64,000 bases of DNA from Methylomonas albis. GTDB lineage: Bacteria > Pseudomonadota > Gammaproteobacteria > Methylococcales > Methylomonadaceae. The position numbers and the translations under genes were made by a program. Numbering within the stretch: position 1 is the first letter of the stretch; the number at the start of each line of letters is the position of its first letter. The stretch is taken from contig NZ_JACXSS010000001.1 in the NCBI RefSeq assembly GCF_014850955.1, positions 2,914,001 to 2,978,000 of the forward strand, given 5' to 3'. The notes beneath the pieces are model-generated. The model did no database searches and had not been told where the DNA came from. It worked only from the letters and a program-made list of their open reading frames with translations. Shown piece after piece: positions 8,620 to 18,500 of this stretch.

Positions 8620-9561
8620 TTAAGCGCCTTTCAAACGCCGACGACCGGTAGCCACAAATCCGGCAATCACGGTACCGAACAACCATACCGCTCCAGGCAC
8701 TGGTACAGAGGCCGGAGCTTCTGTCGTAATGTTTAATTGATAGCCGGCATGGGGATCATAGTTTCCACTTCCCGAATTACCCCCTAAATAGATCGAATAA
8801 ACCTGCCCTGCCTGAGCCAGGAACGTATATCCATTCACATCGTCGACGGTTGCGGAATAGGCTTTCCCCGGATTACTGACCCCAATGCTACCGTCGTAAA
8901 CAACGCCAACGGAAGTAAACGGATCACTTTGGGTAAAATCGGTGCCGTAGTTCCAACCGGTATGCCGACTGTAACCGCTGGAAGAGCTATCCATACCGGT
9001 AAATACGGTCACACCAAAGTTGTGCCAGGATTTATCGGGCTCGGAATCGTTGAACAGCGAAGTAAGATTGATAGTCACCAACGCGGTCACATCGGACTTA
9101 AACAAGCCGATATCGGTATTATGCCCCCAGCCTTGAGCTCCATCGTACCACGCACCTTTTGCGGTATCGATATTCGCTAACGACGCACCGTATGCCCCCC
9201 ACGCGGTGCCATAACGGGCGGCGGCGTCCGCTTGAGATATTTCCAGACTGTCACCGGCTGCGGTGATTTCCGCCGCCCAGTTTGCCGAACCATAACCGAC
9301 ATAACCAAACGGGCGAGCGCCCCCCACCGTGCCCAGCCAAGGTAGCGGCGTACCGCTATTGCCGGATTCTCCAGTGCGGGTCCAACCGTCGGTACCCAAC
9401 GCCGCCGCGTCGGTGTATTGATCGGGGGCATAAGAGCCATCGATCGGCCTATCGGTGCTGTAGTAAGTAGCAGATGCCGAGGCAACAGAAATTCCGGCAA
9501 GCGACATAGAGCCTCCCGCCAAGATCATGGCGATCGTTTTTGCTGTTTTGGTATTGATCAT
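8620..9561 (-). CDS. PEP-CTERM sorting-domain protein (313 aa)
   Basis: A secreted protein with a signal peptide (residues 1-30, ending SVASASA) and a C-terminal PEP-CTERM signal: VPVPGAVWLFG, a hydrophobic helix and RRRLKGA. Such tails are processed by exosortase, and the proteins end up at the surface or in the extracellular matrix. The body (about 31-285) is rich in Gly, Ser, Asp, Tyr and Trp and contains a segment FTGMDSSSSGYSRHTGWNYG; I recognise no enzyme domain. AAGGACAAG just upstream supports the start. The large number of Trp and Asp residues could suit ligand or ion binding, but no function is assigned. Confidence 0.8.
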   Translation of the reverse strand: MINTKTAKTIAMILAGGSMSLAGISVASASATYYSTDRPIDGSYAPDQYTDAAALGTDGWTRTGESGNSGTPLPWLGTVGGARPFGYVGYGSANWAAEITAAGDSLEISQADAAARYGTAWGAYGASLANIDTAKGAWYDGAQGWGHNTDIGLFKSDVTALVTINLTSLFNDSEPDKSWHNFGVTVFTGMDSSSSGYSRHTGWNYGTDFTQSDPFTSVGVVYDGSIGVSNPGKAYSATVDDVNGYTFLAQAGQVYSIYLGGNSGSGNYDPHAGYQLNITTEAPASVPVPGAVWLFGTVIAGFVATGRRRLKGA

Positions 9562-9872
9562 AAACTTGTCCTTAAAGAGTTAGGGTTAATTATTTGAATA
9601 CGCTCAAACTAACGTGCAATATGTAAAGCAAAAAATGCGCCACTATCTAGTTACATCAATTGACTGCTCTCGCCCGCTTCATCCAACCAAACGTTGCTCA
9701 ATATTTCAATCATTTGCCCCAACGCCAGTAGAAGCCGGATAAACGCCTAGTCAAATAACCCAAAGGATAAAGGCCATATAACATAGTTTAGTTAGAGTTC
9801 CCACCGAACCGGCCAGATCTAAAATCTTCGATGAAAAACACCAAAAACCATAAACCTCGCCCCCCTTAAACG
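9562..9872. other. Intergenic region upstream of the 313-aa PEP-CTERM gene
   Basis: No gene is supported here. On the minus strand it supplies the leader of the 313-aa PEP-CTERM gene, with a good Shine-Dalgarno next to 9561. It is AT-rich near 9590-9660. I could not assign a promoter with confidence. Confidence 0.4.
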
Positions 9873-9900
9873 AAAAAAGTCGGCACAAGCCGACTTTTTT
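9873..9900 (-). terminator. Rho-independent terminator of the 230-aa PEP-CTERM gene
   Basis: AAAAAAGTCGGC (9873-9884), loop ACAA, GCCGACTTTTTT (9889-9900) form a perfect 12-bp stem. On the minus strand it follows the stop of the gene ending at 9920 by about 20 bp and ends in six T. It is symmetrical enough to work in both directions. Confidence 0.9.
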
Positions 9901-9919
9901 CGTTCACTTAAATATCCAT

Positions 9920-10612
9920 TCAATCAATTTTAACGCCGGCTCGTTTTTTATTTACCCCAAGCAAACCAAGCAAACCGACCAAAAACGACCAGGCAGCCGC
10001 AGGCAAAGGCACGGGCGTCGTACCAAGCAGATCTCCAACGATACCTACATTCACCGAGAAAGAACCCGTTTCGTTGGCCGCCAAATCGAAATTAAAGACC
10101 CCGGAGCTGCCCGCCAGGGAAATATTATCCTGTCCACTGAATAAGTCGGCCGTTAACTCATCGTATCCATAATCGCCAAAACTAATCTGCACAGCACTAT
10201 TGGCGAACTCACCCACGACAACCGCGTGCAATAGGTAGTCAAGCGACAACCCAAAAGATCGGCTTTGACCGCTATGATTCACGAAAGACAGGGCGAACGT
10301 TGCAATCTGCGCCGAGTGAATATTCTGACCTTCACTATCGTTAACGCTTCCGACCACCGAGAACTCGCCGGAAGCCTGATCCGGAAAATTAAAATTCGGC
10401 TGCAGTACCGCATCGCCATACACTTCAGTTCCATCATCAACGTTACCACTGCCAACATACCCAACAACGATCCCACTAAGATCTCCGGAATATGTGAAGG
10501 TCAATGCCGCCGAACCCGTAAAGGAACTCGTGGCATAGGCATTGGAAGCTCCGACCGCCAACAAAGCCAAGCTCAACGCACCGTATTTAATATGATTGCT
10601 CAGGATATTCAT
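9920..10612 (-). CDS. PEP-CTERM sorting-domain protein (230 aa), downstream of di-heme peroxidase
   Basis: A secreted 230-aa protein. The signal peptide covers about residues 1-27 (ends SNAYA). The body looks beta-rich, with many Ser, Gly, Asp and Val, no cysteine, and no Trp before the sorting signal. The C-terminus VPLPAAAWSFLVGLLGLLG followed by KKRAGVKID is a PEP-CTERM signal. An agagaga stretch precedes the ATG. The gene starts 85 bp after the di-heme peroxidase gene on the same strand and shares its terminator at 9873-9900, so the two are probably co-transcribed. The same peroxidase-then-PEP-CTERM order recurs at 20959-23941. No function is assigned. Confidence 0.82.
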   Translation of the reverse strand: MNILSNHIKYGALSLALLAVGASNAYATSSFTGSAALTFTYSGDLSGIVVGYVGSGNVDDGTEVYGDAVLQPNFNFPDQASGEFSVVGSVNDSEGQNIHSAQIATFALSFVNHSGQSRSFGLSLDYLLHAVVVGEFANSAVQISFGDYGYDELTADLFSGQDNISLAGSSGVFNFDLAANETGSFSVNVGIVGDLLGTTPVPLPAAAWSFLVGLLGLLGVNKKRAGVKID

Positions 10613-10697
10613 ATCTCTCTGTACCCAATAAATTTTTTCAATTTAAAGAACAGGCCGCGCCTCGTATCAAGTCGCAAGCCTGCTCGTTTATCCAATT

Positions 10698-13003
10698 TCA
10701 AGGCGCCAACAGAGCAGAAAACGGCTCCAGAGGATCAACCCGCCCACTTGCCCCAACTGCAGGCACCGCCAACATCGCATCTTGAGCAAAGCCGCTGCCT
10801 ATCGCATTTCCAGCAGTTACCCCAGACTCATTGCCAACATGTCCATTGGGCACCGATAGCTCGGGATGATCAAATGGCGCTCTTTCGTAACGCACCCGTT
10901 CGTCGGTAAAGGTTTTCAAAAACTCAACCAAAGCGGCTCGCGTTTTAATGTAGAGCTGACTAGTGCCGGCCAAATTGATTTGGGCAACCGATTGATGTTT
11001 ATCGACATTATCAAAGTTACCTTTCCGAGCATAAAACTCAATGACTTGCTCCAAAGTCGCCATGCTGCCGTTATGCATGTACGGACCGGTCAATTCGATA
11101 TTTCTCAAAGTAGGCACCTTAAACGCCGCTTTAGTCGCATAAGCCATTTTGGCGGTCGTCAAATTTGCCAATGCCGCTGAAACGCTCGGCAAATAGGCCG
11201 TAGAGACATCAAAGAGACAATCGGTAGTTCTGGACCCCCCCTCTTTACTGCCATCTTCAATCAGCCCGTCGGCACTCACAAAAAAGTCGGTTCCAGTCAA
11301 CGTATTGTCTGCCAAGGACCAAATGAAATCGCAAGACCATTGCGAGTTAACAACCGAGTCGACAACGCCCTGACTATTGTCTTGCAGATACTCCAAATAT
11401 TGCTTGGTGTAGGATAACGGGTGGCCAAAATCGTCCACACCATTGACGCCGGGATCAGCGTCAGGATCTCCAACGCCTGAATTTATAAAACCCATATCCA
11501 TTAATTTTTTGTAATAGACGCCAACATCGAAAGTTTTGTCGCGAGTAATGACATTACCGTGAATATTGATCCCTGCATCGGCCGCACCGCCCGGAAGATA
11601 ACTCCCCCCCAGCGCCAGAGGGCCATAAGAAATTTCAGCGTTCGCCGGACCATACTTCTTGGTTTGTCCGGTTGCCTGATCTACGGTGGGCGTCAGCAGC
11701 ATTGCATTGGTGGTTATAGCCGCCAAGGTAGTTGTCGGCCCGCTATGGCACATCTGGCAATGATTATTCACAAAAGTCGATTCACCCTGTTTCAAGGTCG
11801 CAATTTGTGCCGCGGTGTAGCCCAAATTGTCCCAAGTTGGCGTGTTGTTCACATCCCGGTTCGTTAAATCGATAGGCGCTTGATCCGATACCAAGGTCGA
11901 TTCGTATAGTTGGATAGACAAGCCGAAAAACATCGAGAAGTTAGCTTCCATTTGGTTATAGGCCACCCCACCTGCCGGCGCTCCGAACGTCCCGGATGCA
12001 GTTCCGATAACAGACCAGTATTTCGAGTTGAACGCCTTTTTAATCAAGGCTTGGTAAGTGGTATTCAGCCCCGGCTTGAGATTTCCGCCGGTACTCAAAC
12101 TATAGGGCGCTAACACACTGTCTTCGTTATGAACTTTCTGACCTTGCAAGGGTTGGCGTAACAAAAGCTTTCTGCCGACATCCGGCCAAGTGCGCTGCCG
12201 GCAAGACATCTCCGCATCGCTCAAGCCAGGCCCGGTAGCCTGAGAGGCCAAAGAGGAATTAATTAATTCCAGGCGCTGCTTCTGCACCGACTGCGAATTA
12301 AGCTTTACCCAAACACCCGCTTTTGGATCTCGCCCCCCCAAGGACTGCTACCGTTGAAAACGTTATTGGCTCGACCATCCCAAAAATTGCGATGATTAAA
12401 TACCGAATTGATCACCGTCGGCGCATTTCTGGGCTCCACACGACGAGTACCCGTCGCGCCGACATGATAAGTGGAATCCACACTACGATTACACTGATCG
12501 TTGGCACCGATAAATTTCGACGCGCCGGTATAAGTACCACTAAATGTCCCTGAAGAAGCCATTACATCGTCGGTACTAAAACTAACGCCACTGGCTTTAA
12601 TTAAAGGATTGACATATTGTCGCAACGGAAAATCGGCTAAACGCATGGTATAGTTTGGACCACCCGCCGCACCGGTCTTGGTGGCCTCGAAAGTTTGACC
12701 GGACGCATTGCTGCTTTTTTGGCCAGGATTCAATTGATTGACCGCACGACTATCTGCGCCGGCATGAAAATGACAAGAACCGCAAGCCATACCATCGCTG
12801 CCGACATTGGCATCCCAGAATAAGGCCTTACCCAAGGCGATAGCTGCCTCTTCGTTGACAACAATCGGATCGGCACCGTCCGTCAATCCGGGAACAGGCG
12901 GTATCGGTACGCGCTGTAACGGTAACGTCTGCGGACCATGAGCAAATACCGACTGCGCCAGCAGGATACCACTCACCAAAATCAATTTATCGAAAAATCG
13001 CAT
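10698..13003 (-). pseudogene. Di-heme cytochrome c peroxidase-like protein, frameshifted at a G7 tract
   Basis: Two adjacent frames together make one protein of about 767 aa with a signal peptide (residues 1-21, ends SVFA). The first frame (13003-12305) has heme motif CGSCH and FNHRNFWDGRANNVFNG, a typical segment of the bacterial di-heme peroxidase (CcpA/MauG/SACCP-like) family. The second frame (12341-10698) continues with [11 protein letters not shown], heme motif CQMCH and the conserved [22 protein letters not shown]. The break is at seven G on the minus strand (12333-12339); eight or five G would restore [11 protein letters not shown]. It could be a true mutation, phase variation or a base-calling error. 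Family members oxidise partner proteins or reduce peroxide in the periplasm or at the surface. The PEP-CTERM gene 85 bp downstream is the likely partner. Confidence 0.85.
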
Positions 13004-13340
13004 GCTGACCTCTCATCAACCTTATATTCAAAAAGCTTCCACACCAGAGGAAATTTACTTACCGCTCCAGGACCCGTATTTTCCGAGCAATCGACAGGTC
13101 AATCCAAAAGCCGCATTCCACCTTTAAAGCACAAAGCGCACCATAGAAATTATTCTATTGATTATCAATTACTTAAAAACGAAACCCACAAAGCGAAACG
13201 GCAAACCCTCATAGAAATGAGTTATATGCCCCATACTTCATATAGTTGCCGGAATCCCCCCCCACCAACAGACCAGGCACGCCTTTAAATCTCGAAAAAC
13301 CCGGAGCATCGCCTAAGAGACTCTTGAAAATCTACGCACA
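13004..13340. other. Intergenic region upstream of the di-heme peroxidase gene
   Basis: No gene is supported. It is AT-rich at 13130-13210 and supplies the minus-strand promoter region of the frameshifted peroxidase. A gaggtc stretch next to 13003 is the likely ribosome site. No promoter hexamers are assigned. Confidence 0.4.
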
Positions 13341-13375
13341 AAAAAAGGGGCAAGGCGAAATCCTTGCCCCTTTTC
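13341..13375 (-). terminator. Terminator of the 261-aa PEP-CTERM gene
   Basis: GGGGCAAGG (13347-13355) pairs with CCTTGCCCC (13362-13370) over a 6-nt loop. On the minus strand the stem is followed by seven T. It lies about 20 bp after the stop at 13393. Confidence 0.92.
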
Positions 13376-13392
13376 TATTGGAGCGAAGAAAA

Positions 13393-14178
13393 TTAAGCCA
13401 ATTTTCTTCTACCGGTAGCCAACAAGCCCAGCAAGCCGCTACCAAACATCCAAACAGCAGCAGGCACCGGCACCGCCGCAACGGCAGCATCGCCAATCAC
13501 GACGTTATCAAGCACCATATTGAAAGTTTTTCCATTGGTTGGTGTAGCCGGGAAACCCGCAAAATGAATCCAAACAGCGGATACATTATCGAAAGCGCTA
13601 TCCAGCCCACCAGATGCTTGCGACAAGTTGCCGTCAAAACCATTCGCCACCGTGGAATAGGCTACACGATTTGCATAGTTTGTACCGTCACCACTGGATA
13701 AACCGGTATTCACCGCCGTGTCGAAGCCTAAGATTTCCCAATAAGGGGTAGCCCAGTAATTGGCGCTGGTAGTTGGCACAGTATTACTAAGGCGATTGCC
13801 GTTTTGGATTACCGCACTAAAATCCAGCGAATCCAGGCTGAACGCACTACCATCCAAAGAGCGGATATAGATACCACTAGAGTCTGCATGATATTCAAGA
13901 CCATACAGATCCTGATCGTTAACCGCATCGTAACCGTTGGCAAACTGATGCAAATGCGCACTGGCGGAACCGTCATCCGGATGCCCGATCACCATGCCGG
14001 CTTCCTCGTAACAACCATTGGTGCCAGCACCTGAGCAGCTACCCGTAGAGGTATTGGACTTGCCGTAATAAGCAGCGAAGGCCATTTCCTGAAAGTCAAT
14101 GGTTCCAGCCGCCAATACCCCGGAAGAAGCCGTAACCAAGCCCGCCGCCAGCAAGCTGTTTAGCGCTAATTTTTTCAT
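13393..14178 (-). CDS. PEP-CTERM protein whose domain is duplicated inside the DUF3570 chimera
   Basis: A 261-aa secreted protein. I use the ATG at 14178 (MKKLALNSLLAAG) because ACTGGAG sits just upstream and the signal peptide then begins correctly. Mature domain: FQEMAFAAYYG, a two-Cys segment GSCSGAGTNGCYEEA, HLHQFANGYD, LYGLEYHADSSGIYIRSLDG, ANYWATPYWEILGFD and VWIHFAGFPATPTNGKTFNM. The C-terminus VPVPAAVWMFGSGLLGLLATGRRKLA is a clear PEP-CTERM signal. About 205 residues match the insert in the protein at 15487 at roughly 75-80% identity by eye. The fold is unknown; the last part resembles the PEP-CTERM lectin-like style (inference). It is transcribed divergently from the tlpA operon. Confidence 0.88.
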   Translation of the reverse strand: MKKLALNSLLAAGLVTASSGVLAAGTIDFQEMAFAAYYGKSNTSTGSCSGAGTNGCYEEAGMVIGHPDDGSASAHLHQFANGYDAVNDQDLYGLEYHADSSGIYIRSLDGSAFSLDSLDFSAVIQNGNRLSNTVPTTSANYWATPYWEILGFDTAVNTGLSSGDGTNYANRVAYSTVANGFDGNLSQASGGLDSAFDNVSAVWIHFAGFPATPTNGKTFNMVLDNVVIGDAAVAAVPVPAAVWMFGSGLLGLLATGRRKLA

Positions 14179-14785
14179 GAATACTCCAGTAAGTTTACAT
14201 TTAGTTTTTAATCCCAATACTGCTCTCGCACCAACCAAGCCCCCCTATCCTGTGCTGCTCGAAAGCGACTGAGCTGTCTTGCCATACGGGCGAGACAATT
14301 CGACATAAGTCGACAACATAACAGGCAATATTCATACCATAATAAATAATTCCATCCCAGCACCCACTTATACTCAGCCTAATCCCCAGACAATACGGAC
14401 CAACGAGCAACCTCAGTTTACCTCGACCTAAATCAAGCCCAAGCCGGCAAGCTCAATCAATCGCGCCAACACATCATCACTAAATTTAAACTATGTTAAA
14501 TGACTTATTATTCCAAAGAATTTTGGCCATATCGCACATTCAAACAATTATTTACATTAAATTACATACACTTACAATTATTTCCAACCCACAACTAATC
14601 ACCCTGCCAACCATCTGCCACCCAAAAACTGAGACCCAATTCTTCTCTTGATGAGATTCGCCTTATCGTATTCGCCTTATCTTCGGACCAACCGCACACC
14701 AGTCAACCAAAACATCAGTTAATATTTCAGGCATAATTCGTGCTGTAAACTATAAGATTTTTATATAACCGCGCATTCAGACGTA
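14179..14785. other. Divergent promoter region between PEP-CTERM gene and tlpA operon
   Basis: A 607-bp AT-rich gap between divergent transcription units. No gene or long hairpin is evident. The stretch 14745-14775 (ctataagatttttatata) contains -10-like sequence for the tlpA operon, but no convincing -35 was found. The related domains on the two sides suggest shared regulation, which is inference. Confidence 0.4.
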
Positions 14786-15283
14786 ATGAAAAAAAAACTG
14801 GTTTTCCTCGCATGTTTTATGCTGCATTCCCCTTTAACCCAAGCAACAGCGCTCACTGAGACCCCACCAGCCTGCCCCACCGCCTTAATCGACCAGTCAA
14901 CGCCGCTCAACTGGGAAAGCGTAAAAGGGCGCGTCGTGCTTATCGACTTCTGGGCGACCTGGTGTCCACCCTGCATTAAATCCATGCCGTTTTTTAATAG
15001 CTTGCGCCGTCAATACCAATCGAAGGATTTGGAAATCATTGCCGTCAATATCGACGAGGATAGCGAACTTGCCCGGCAGTTCCTGCAAATCCACCCCGTC
15101 GAGTACAAGTTGGCTTTCGACCCGAACGGCGACTGCCCGAAAGCCTTCGATTTAAAGGCCATGCCCTCTTCTTATCTCGTCGATAAAACCGGCAAGATAC
15201 GTAAAATCTTTTTAGGTTTCCGCGAAGAAGACCAAAAGGAAATATCGAATCAAGTTGAGCTTCTGCTCAGGGAGCCTAATTGA
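14786..15283 (+). CDS. TlpA/ResA-like periplasmic thioredoxin
   Basis: A 165-aa exported thioredoxin-fold protein. The signal peptide is residues 1-20 (ends LTQA). The active site WCPPC is at about 59-63 in VVLIDFWATWCPPCIKSMPF, and the cis-Pro loop is AMPSSYLVDKTG (about 128-139). TlpA/ResA proteins usually reduce specific disulfides outside the inner membrane, for example apocytochrome c or metal-site cysteines. Two further cysteines (about C30 and C117) are extra. The stop codon is 1 bp before the ATG of the DUF4266 lipoprotein gene. Known DUF3570 loci often carry a thioredoxin, so the substrate may be the CGC tail of the lipoprotein or the cysteines in the DUF3570 protein (inference). Confidence 0.85.
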   Translation: MKKKLVFLACFMLHSPLTQATALTETPPACPTALIDQSTPLNWESVKGRVVLIDFWATWCPPCIKSMPFFNSLRRQYQSKDLEIIAVNIDEDSELARQFLQIHPVEYKLAFDPNGDCPKAFDLKAMPSSYLVDKTGKIRKIFLGFREEDQKEISNQVELLLREPN

Positions 15284-15284
15284 C

Positions 15285-15500
15285 ATGCGCCGCGTATATT
15301 CGGCAAGTTGTTTGCTGCTTGCGCTTGTTTTTCAGGGGTGCGCCGAAGTGTCGCCCTGGGAACGCGGCAATCTGGCTCGGGAAGATATGAGTATTTCCCC
15401 TAACCCTAATTTAACCCATTTCAGAGAGCATATTTTTACCAGCAAAGAAGCCACCCAAGGCGGACATAACGGCGGCGGAGGCGGCTGTGGCTGTAACTAG
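15285..15500 (+). CDS. DUF4266-type small lipoprotein with C-terminal GGGGCGCN
   Basis: A 71-aa lipoprotein. The signal peptide ends in a lipobox (LVFQGC, Cys about 19). The core VSPWERGNLAREDM and the Phe/His-rich FREHIFTSKEATQGG are typical of DUF4266, and the protein ends HNGGGGGCGCN. The glycine-rich C-x-C tail is the family hallmark and suggests metal binding, disulfide exchange or post-translational modification; the real function is unknown. It starts 1 bp after tlpA and its stop lies inside the start of the DUF3570 gene, so translation is probably coupled. Confidence 0.85.
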   Translation: MRRVYSASCLLLALVFQGCAEVSPWERGNLAREDMSISPNPNLTHFREHIFTSKEATQGGHNGGGGGCGCN

Positions 15501-18500
15501 CTCGGAAACGCGCACAACGCTGGCGGCATTGACTTCCGCCGCCCTGAGCTTGCCGGGAATGCACTCACAAGCCGCTGTGCCCAGCCAGCAACCGAATCTT
15601 AATTTACTTTACGGGCATTATCAGGAAAGCAACGACCGCATGCAGGTCGATGTTTACCACGTGGATTTTAGCGTACCGTTCGCCGACAGGATCGAAATGG
15701 CGTTCAGCTTGGACCGCGACACCTACAGTGGCGCATCGCCGGCCTACAGCGTACCGGACGTTATGACCAATCAACCGAAATTCACCCTGAAAACAGACGG
15801 CTCTTCCGCCAGCAACGCTGTGCCTGTCGACATTGTCACAGCAGCATCAAGCGGAATTACCGCCAGCGGCCTCACCACCATCGGCGGCCTCAACAATTTT
15901 CAAGAATTTGTCGAAGGCCGCAGCGCAAACGACCAACCGATTACCGATGCGCTAGTCGCCTGGACTACAGACCATCCAAAACCGGCTTCCGCTACCTTGG
16001 CCATTGGCGGCACTCTGGATTTTCAGGAAATGGCCTACGCTGCGTACTATGGCAGTTCCAACACCGGAACCGGTTCGTGCTCCGGCCAAGGCACCAATGG
16101 CTGTTACGAAGAGGCCAATATCGTAGTCGGACACGTAAATGACGGTACGCTCAGCGCCCATTTACATCAATTTGCCAACGACTACGACTCGTCCAAAGGT
16201 ATCGATCTTTACGGCCTGGAATATCACGCGGACTCCAGCGGCATCTACCTGAGAGCCCTTGACGGCAGCGCATTCAGCCTGGACTCATTGAATTTTAACG
16301 CCACCATCCAAAACGGCAATCGTCTTAACAATGCGGTGGCAACGACCTCGCCGAACTACTGGGCAACCCCGTATTGGGAGATGCTCGGCTTCAACACGGC
16401 AGTCAACACCAATTTAGCCAGCGGCGACGGCACCAACTATGCCACTCGCATAGCCTATCAAACCATCGCCAACGGCTTTAACGGCAACCTCTCATTAGCC
16501 GATGGCACATTGAACAGCAGCTTTAGCAACGTCAACGCCGTCTGGATTCATTTTGCCGGGTTTCCTTCTACGCCGACCAACGGCAAGACCTTCAATATGG
16601 TTTTGGATAACGTCGTCACGTCATCCTCTACCTCGCAAAATGCCAACAGCGATGCGATGAACGCGTGGCTATTGGCTAAATCGGAATTCGAAGCGGACAT
16701 CGTTAAAAATCTAACGATAGCCGTGTATCAGTCGTTGCTAAACAAGATAACGCCAACCATGCAACCAGTGCAGCGTTATCAACAACAACCCTTGGAAACC
16801 CGCACCATGCCTACATTTAGCGGGAAGTATTATTTCGACAACGCCACACTCGGCTTTTCGGGCGGCCTTTCCGAAGAACCGGACTTTGTCTCCACATTCG
16901 GGTCCGTCAATTACAGCCGGGAATTCAACAACAAATTAACCACTCTGACTGCGGGTTACAATCTTACCTCCAATCAGATAACCCGCAATACCGATACCCA
17001 TTCAGGCCTGTCGGAAGCGGGCCACGTACACGCGTCCGACCCCACATCCCCAAATTACCCGGCGCTAACAGAATCCAGCGTCTATAACAGTTTTAGCGTC
17101 GGTCTATCCCAGGTTCTGGCTAAAAACACCTTATTTCAGTCCACCGCAAACTTTACCCACCAGGAAGGATACCTCAGCAACCCTTACAAATATGTCTACA
17201 TTCGCGGCGAGGTCACTGCTGCTGAATACTACGCGCTATCGCAGCAGACCAATAAACTGGATTGGAGCAATATCACCAAGTTGGAAATGGTCGGCACCGA
17301 ACTATTTCGTGAAGTTCGTCCGGACCAACGCAATATGCTGTCGTTTTCAAATCGCATAAATCAGCACATTCCGGCACTCAACGCCTCCAGCAGCCTCGAT
17401 TACCGTTTTTATACCGACGACTGGAGCATCAACTCTCACACGGTGGAGTTAAAGTGGTACCAATCGCTACCATTCGGCATAACGGTCACTCCCGGCCTAC
17501 GCTACTATTCGCAATCTCAAGCCGATTTTTTTGCTCCTTATTTTCTGGCCCCCCGGGCAGACGGCCATTATTCCAGCGACTTCCGCTTGGCGGACTTTGG
17601 CTCGTTAAGTGGAAGTATCGCTTTCAGCAAACAACTTAGCAAAGGCATCAAGTTAGAGGCCGGCGTGGAGTATTACACCCGGCAGAGCGACCTGAAATTG
17701 GGCGGTGGTAACGACACCAGCTATGCCGATTACAGCTATTACATGGTCCACGCGGGAATGAATATTAATTTATACGCACCCGCAAGCCAAAAAAACGAAC
17801 ACGAAAGCCATCAATCTCATCTGCATCACGGCGCGCCGCTTCCCGCTGGCGTAATGTTTGGGCATATGATGACTAATCCCGGCGAGTTTATGGTGGGCTA
17901 CCGTTATCAATACGCAAATCAATCGGGCAATATTCTGCGTGGATCGAACGTTGTTGCCGATACTTCGCTACTAACCGCCGGCTGCGGCAATAACCCATGT
18001 GCGTCCAGGCCCCGCGAGATGAGCATGAATATGCACATGCTCGACATCATGTACGCCCCGACCGACTGGCTTAACCTGATGGTAATGCCGCAAATCATGG
18101 ACATGAAAATGTCTTCATCGCCCATAGTTGGCGCAACCACAACCGACGAACATAGCGGCGGCCATAGTAGCGGCGGCCTTTCGGACACCACCATGGCCGC
18201 GTTGCTCAAGCTTTACGATCATCCAGACCATCGCATTCATCTGGGCTTGGGCTTTAGCGCACCGACTGGCGACGTCGAGGCCACAGTCGACGGGAGAGAT
18301 GCTGTCACCAGCCAACTACATGACTACGGCATGCAACTGGGTAGTGGGACCTGGGACTTCAAACCCAGCCTGACATATTCCGGGCAACAAGACAACTGGT
18401 CGTGGGGGGCGCAATTAAGCGGCATTAAACGCATGCAAAACCGTAATCGATCAAACTATGTTTTGGGAAACGCCTTTCAATCGACGGCATGGGGCAGTTA

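Noticed and set aside
12305-13003. Two separate cytochrome genes instead of one
   Set aside because: Each frame carries one heme motif, and the sequence joins exactly at a G7 tract. Together they match one two-heme peroxidase of family length.
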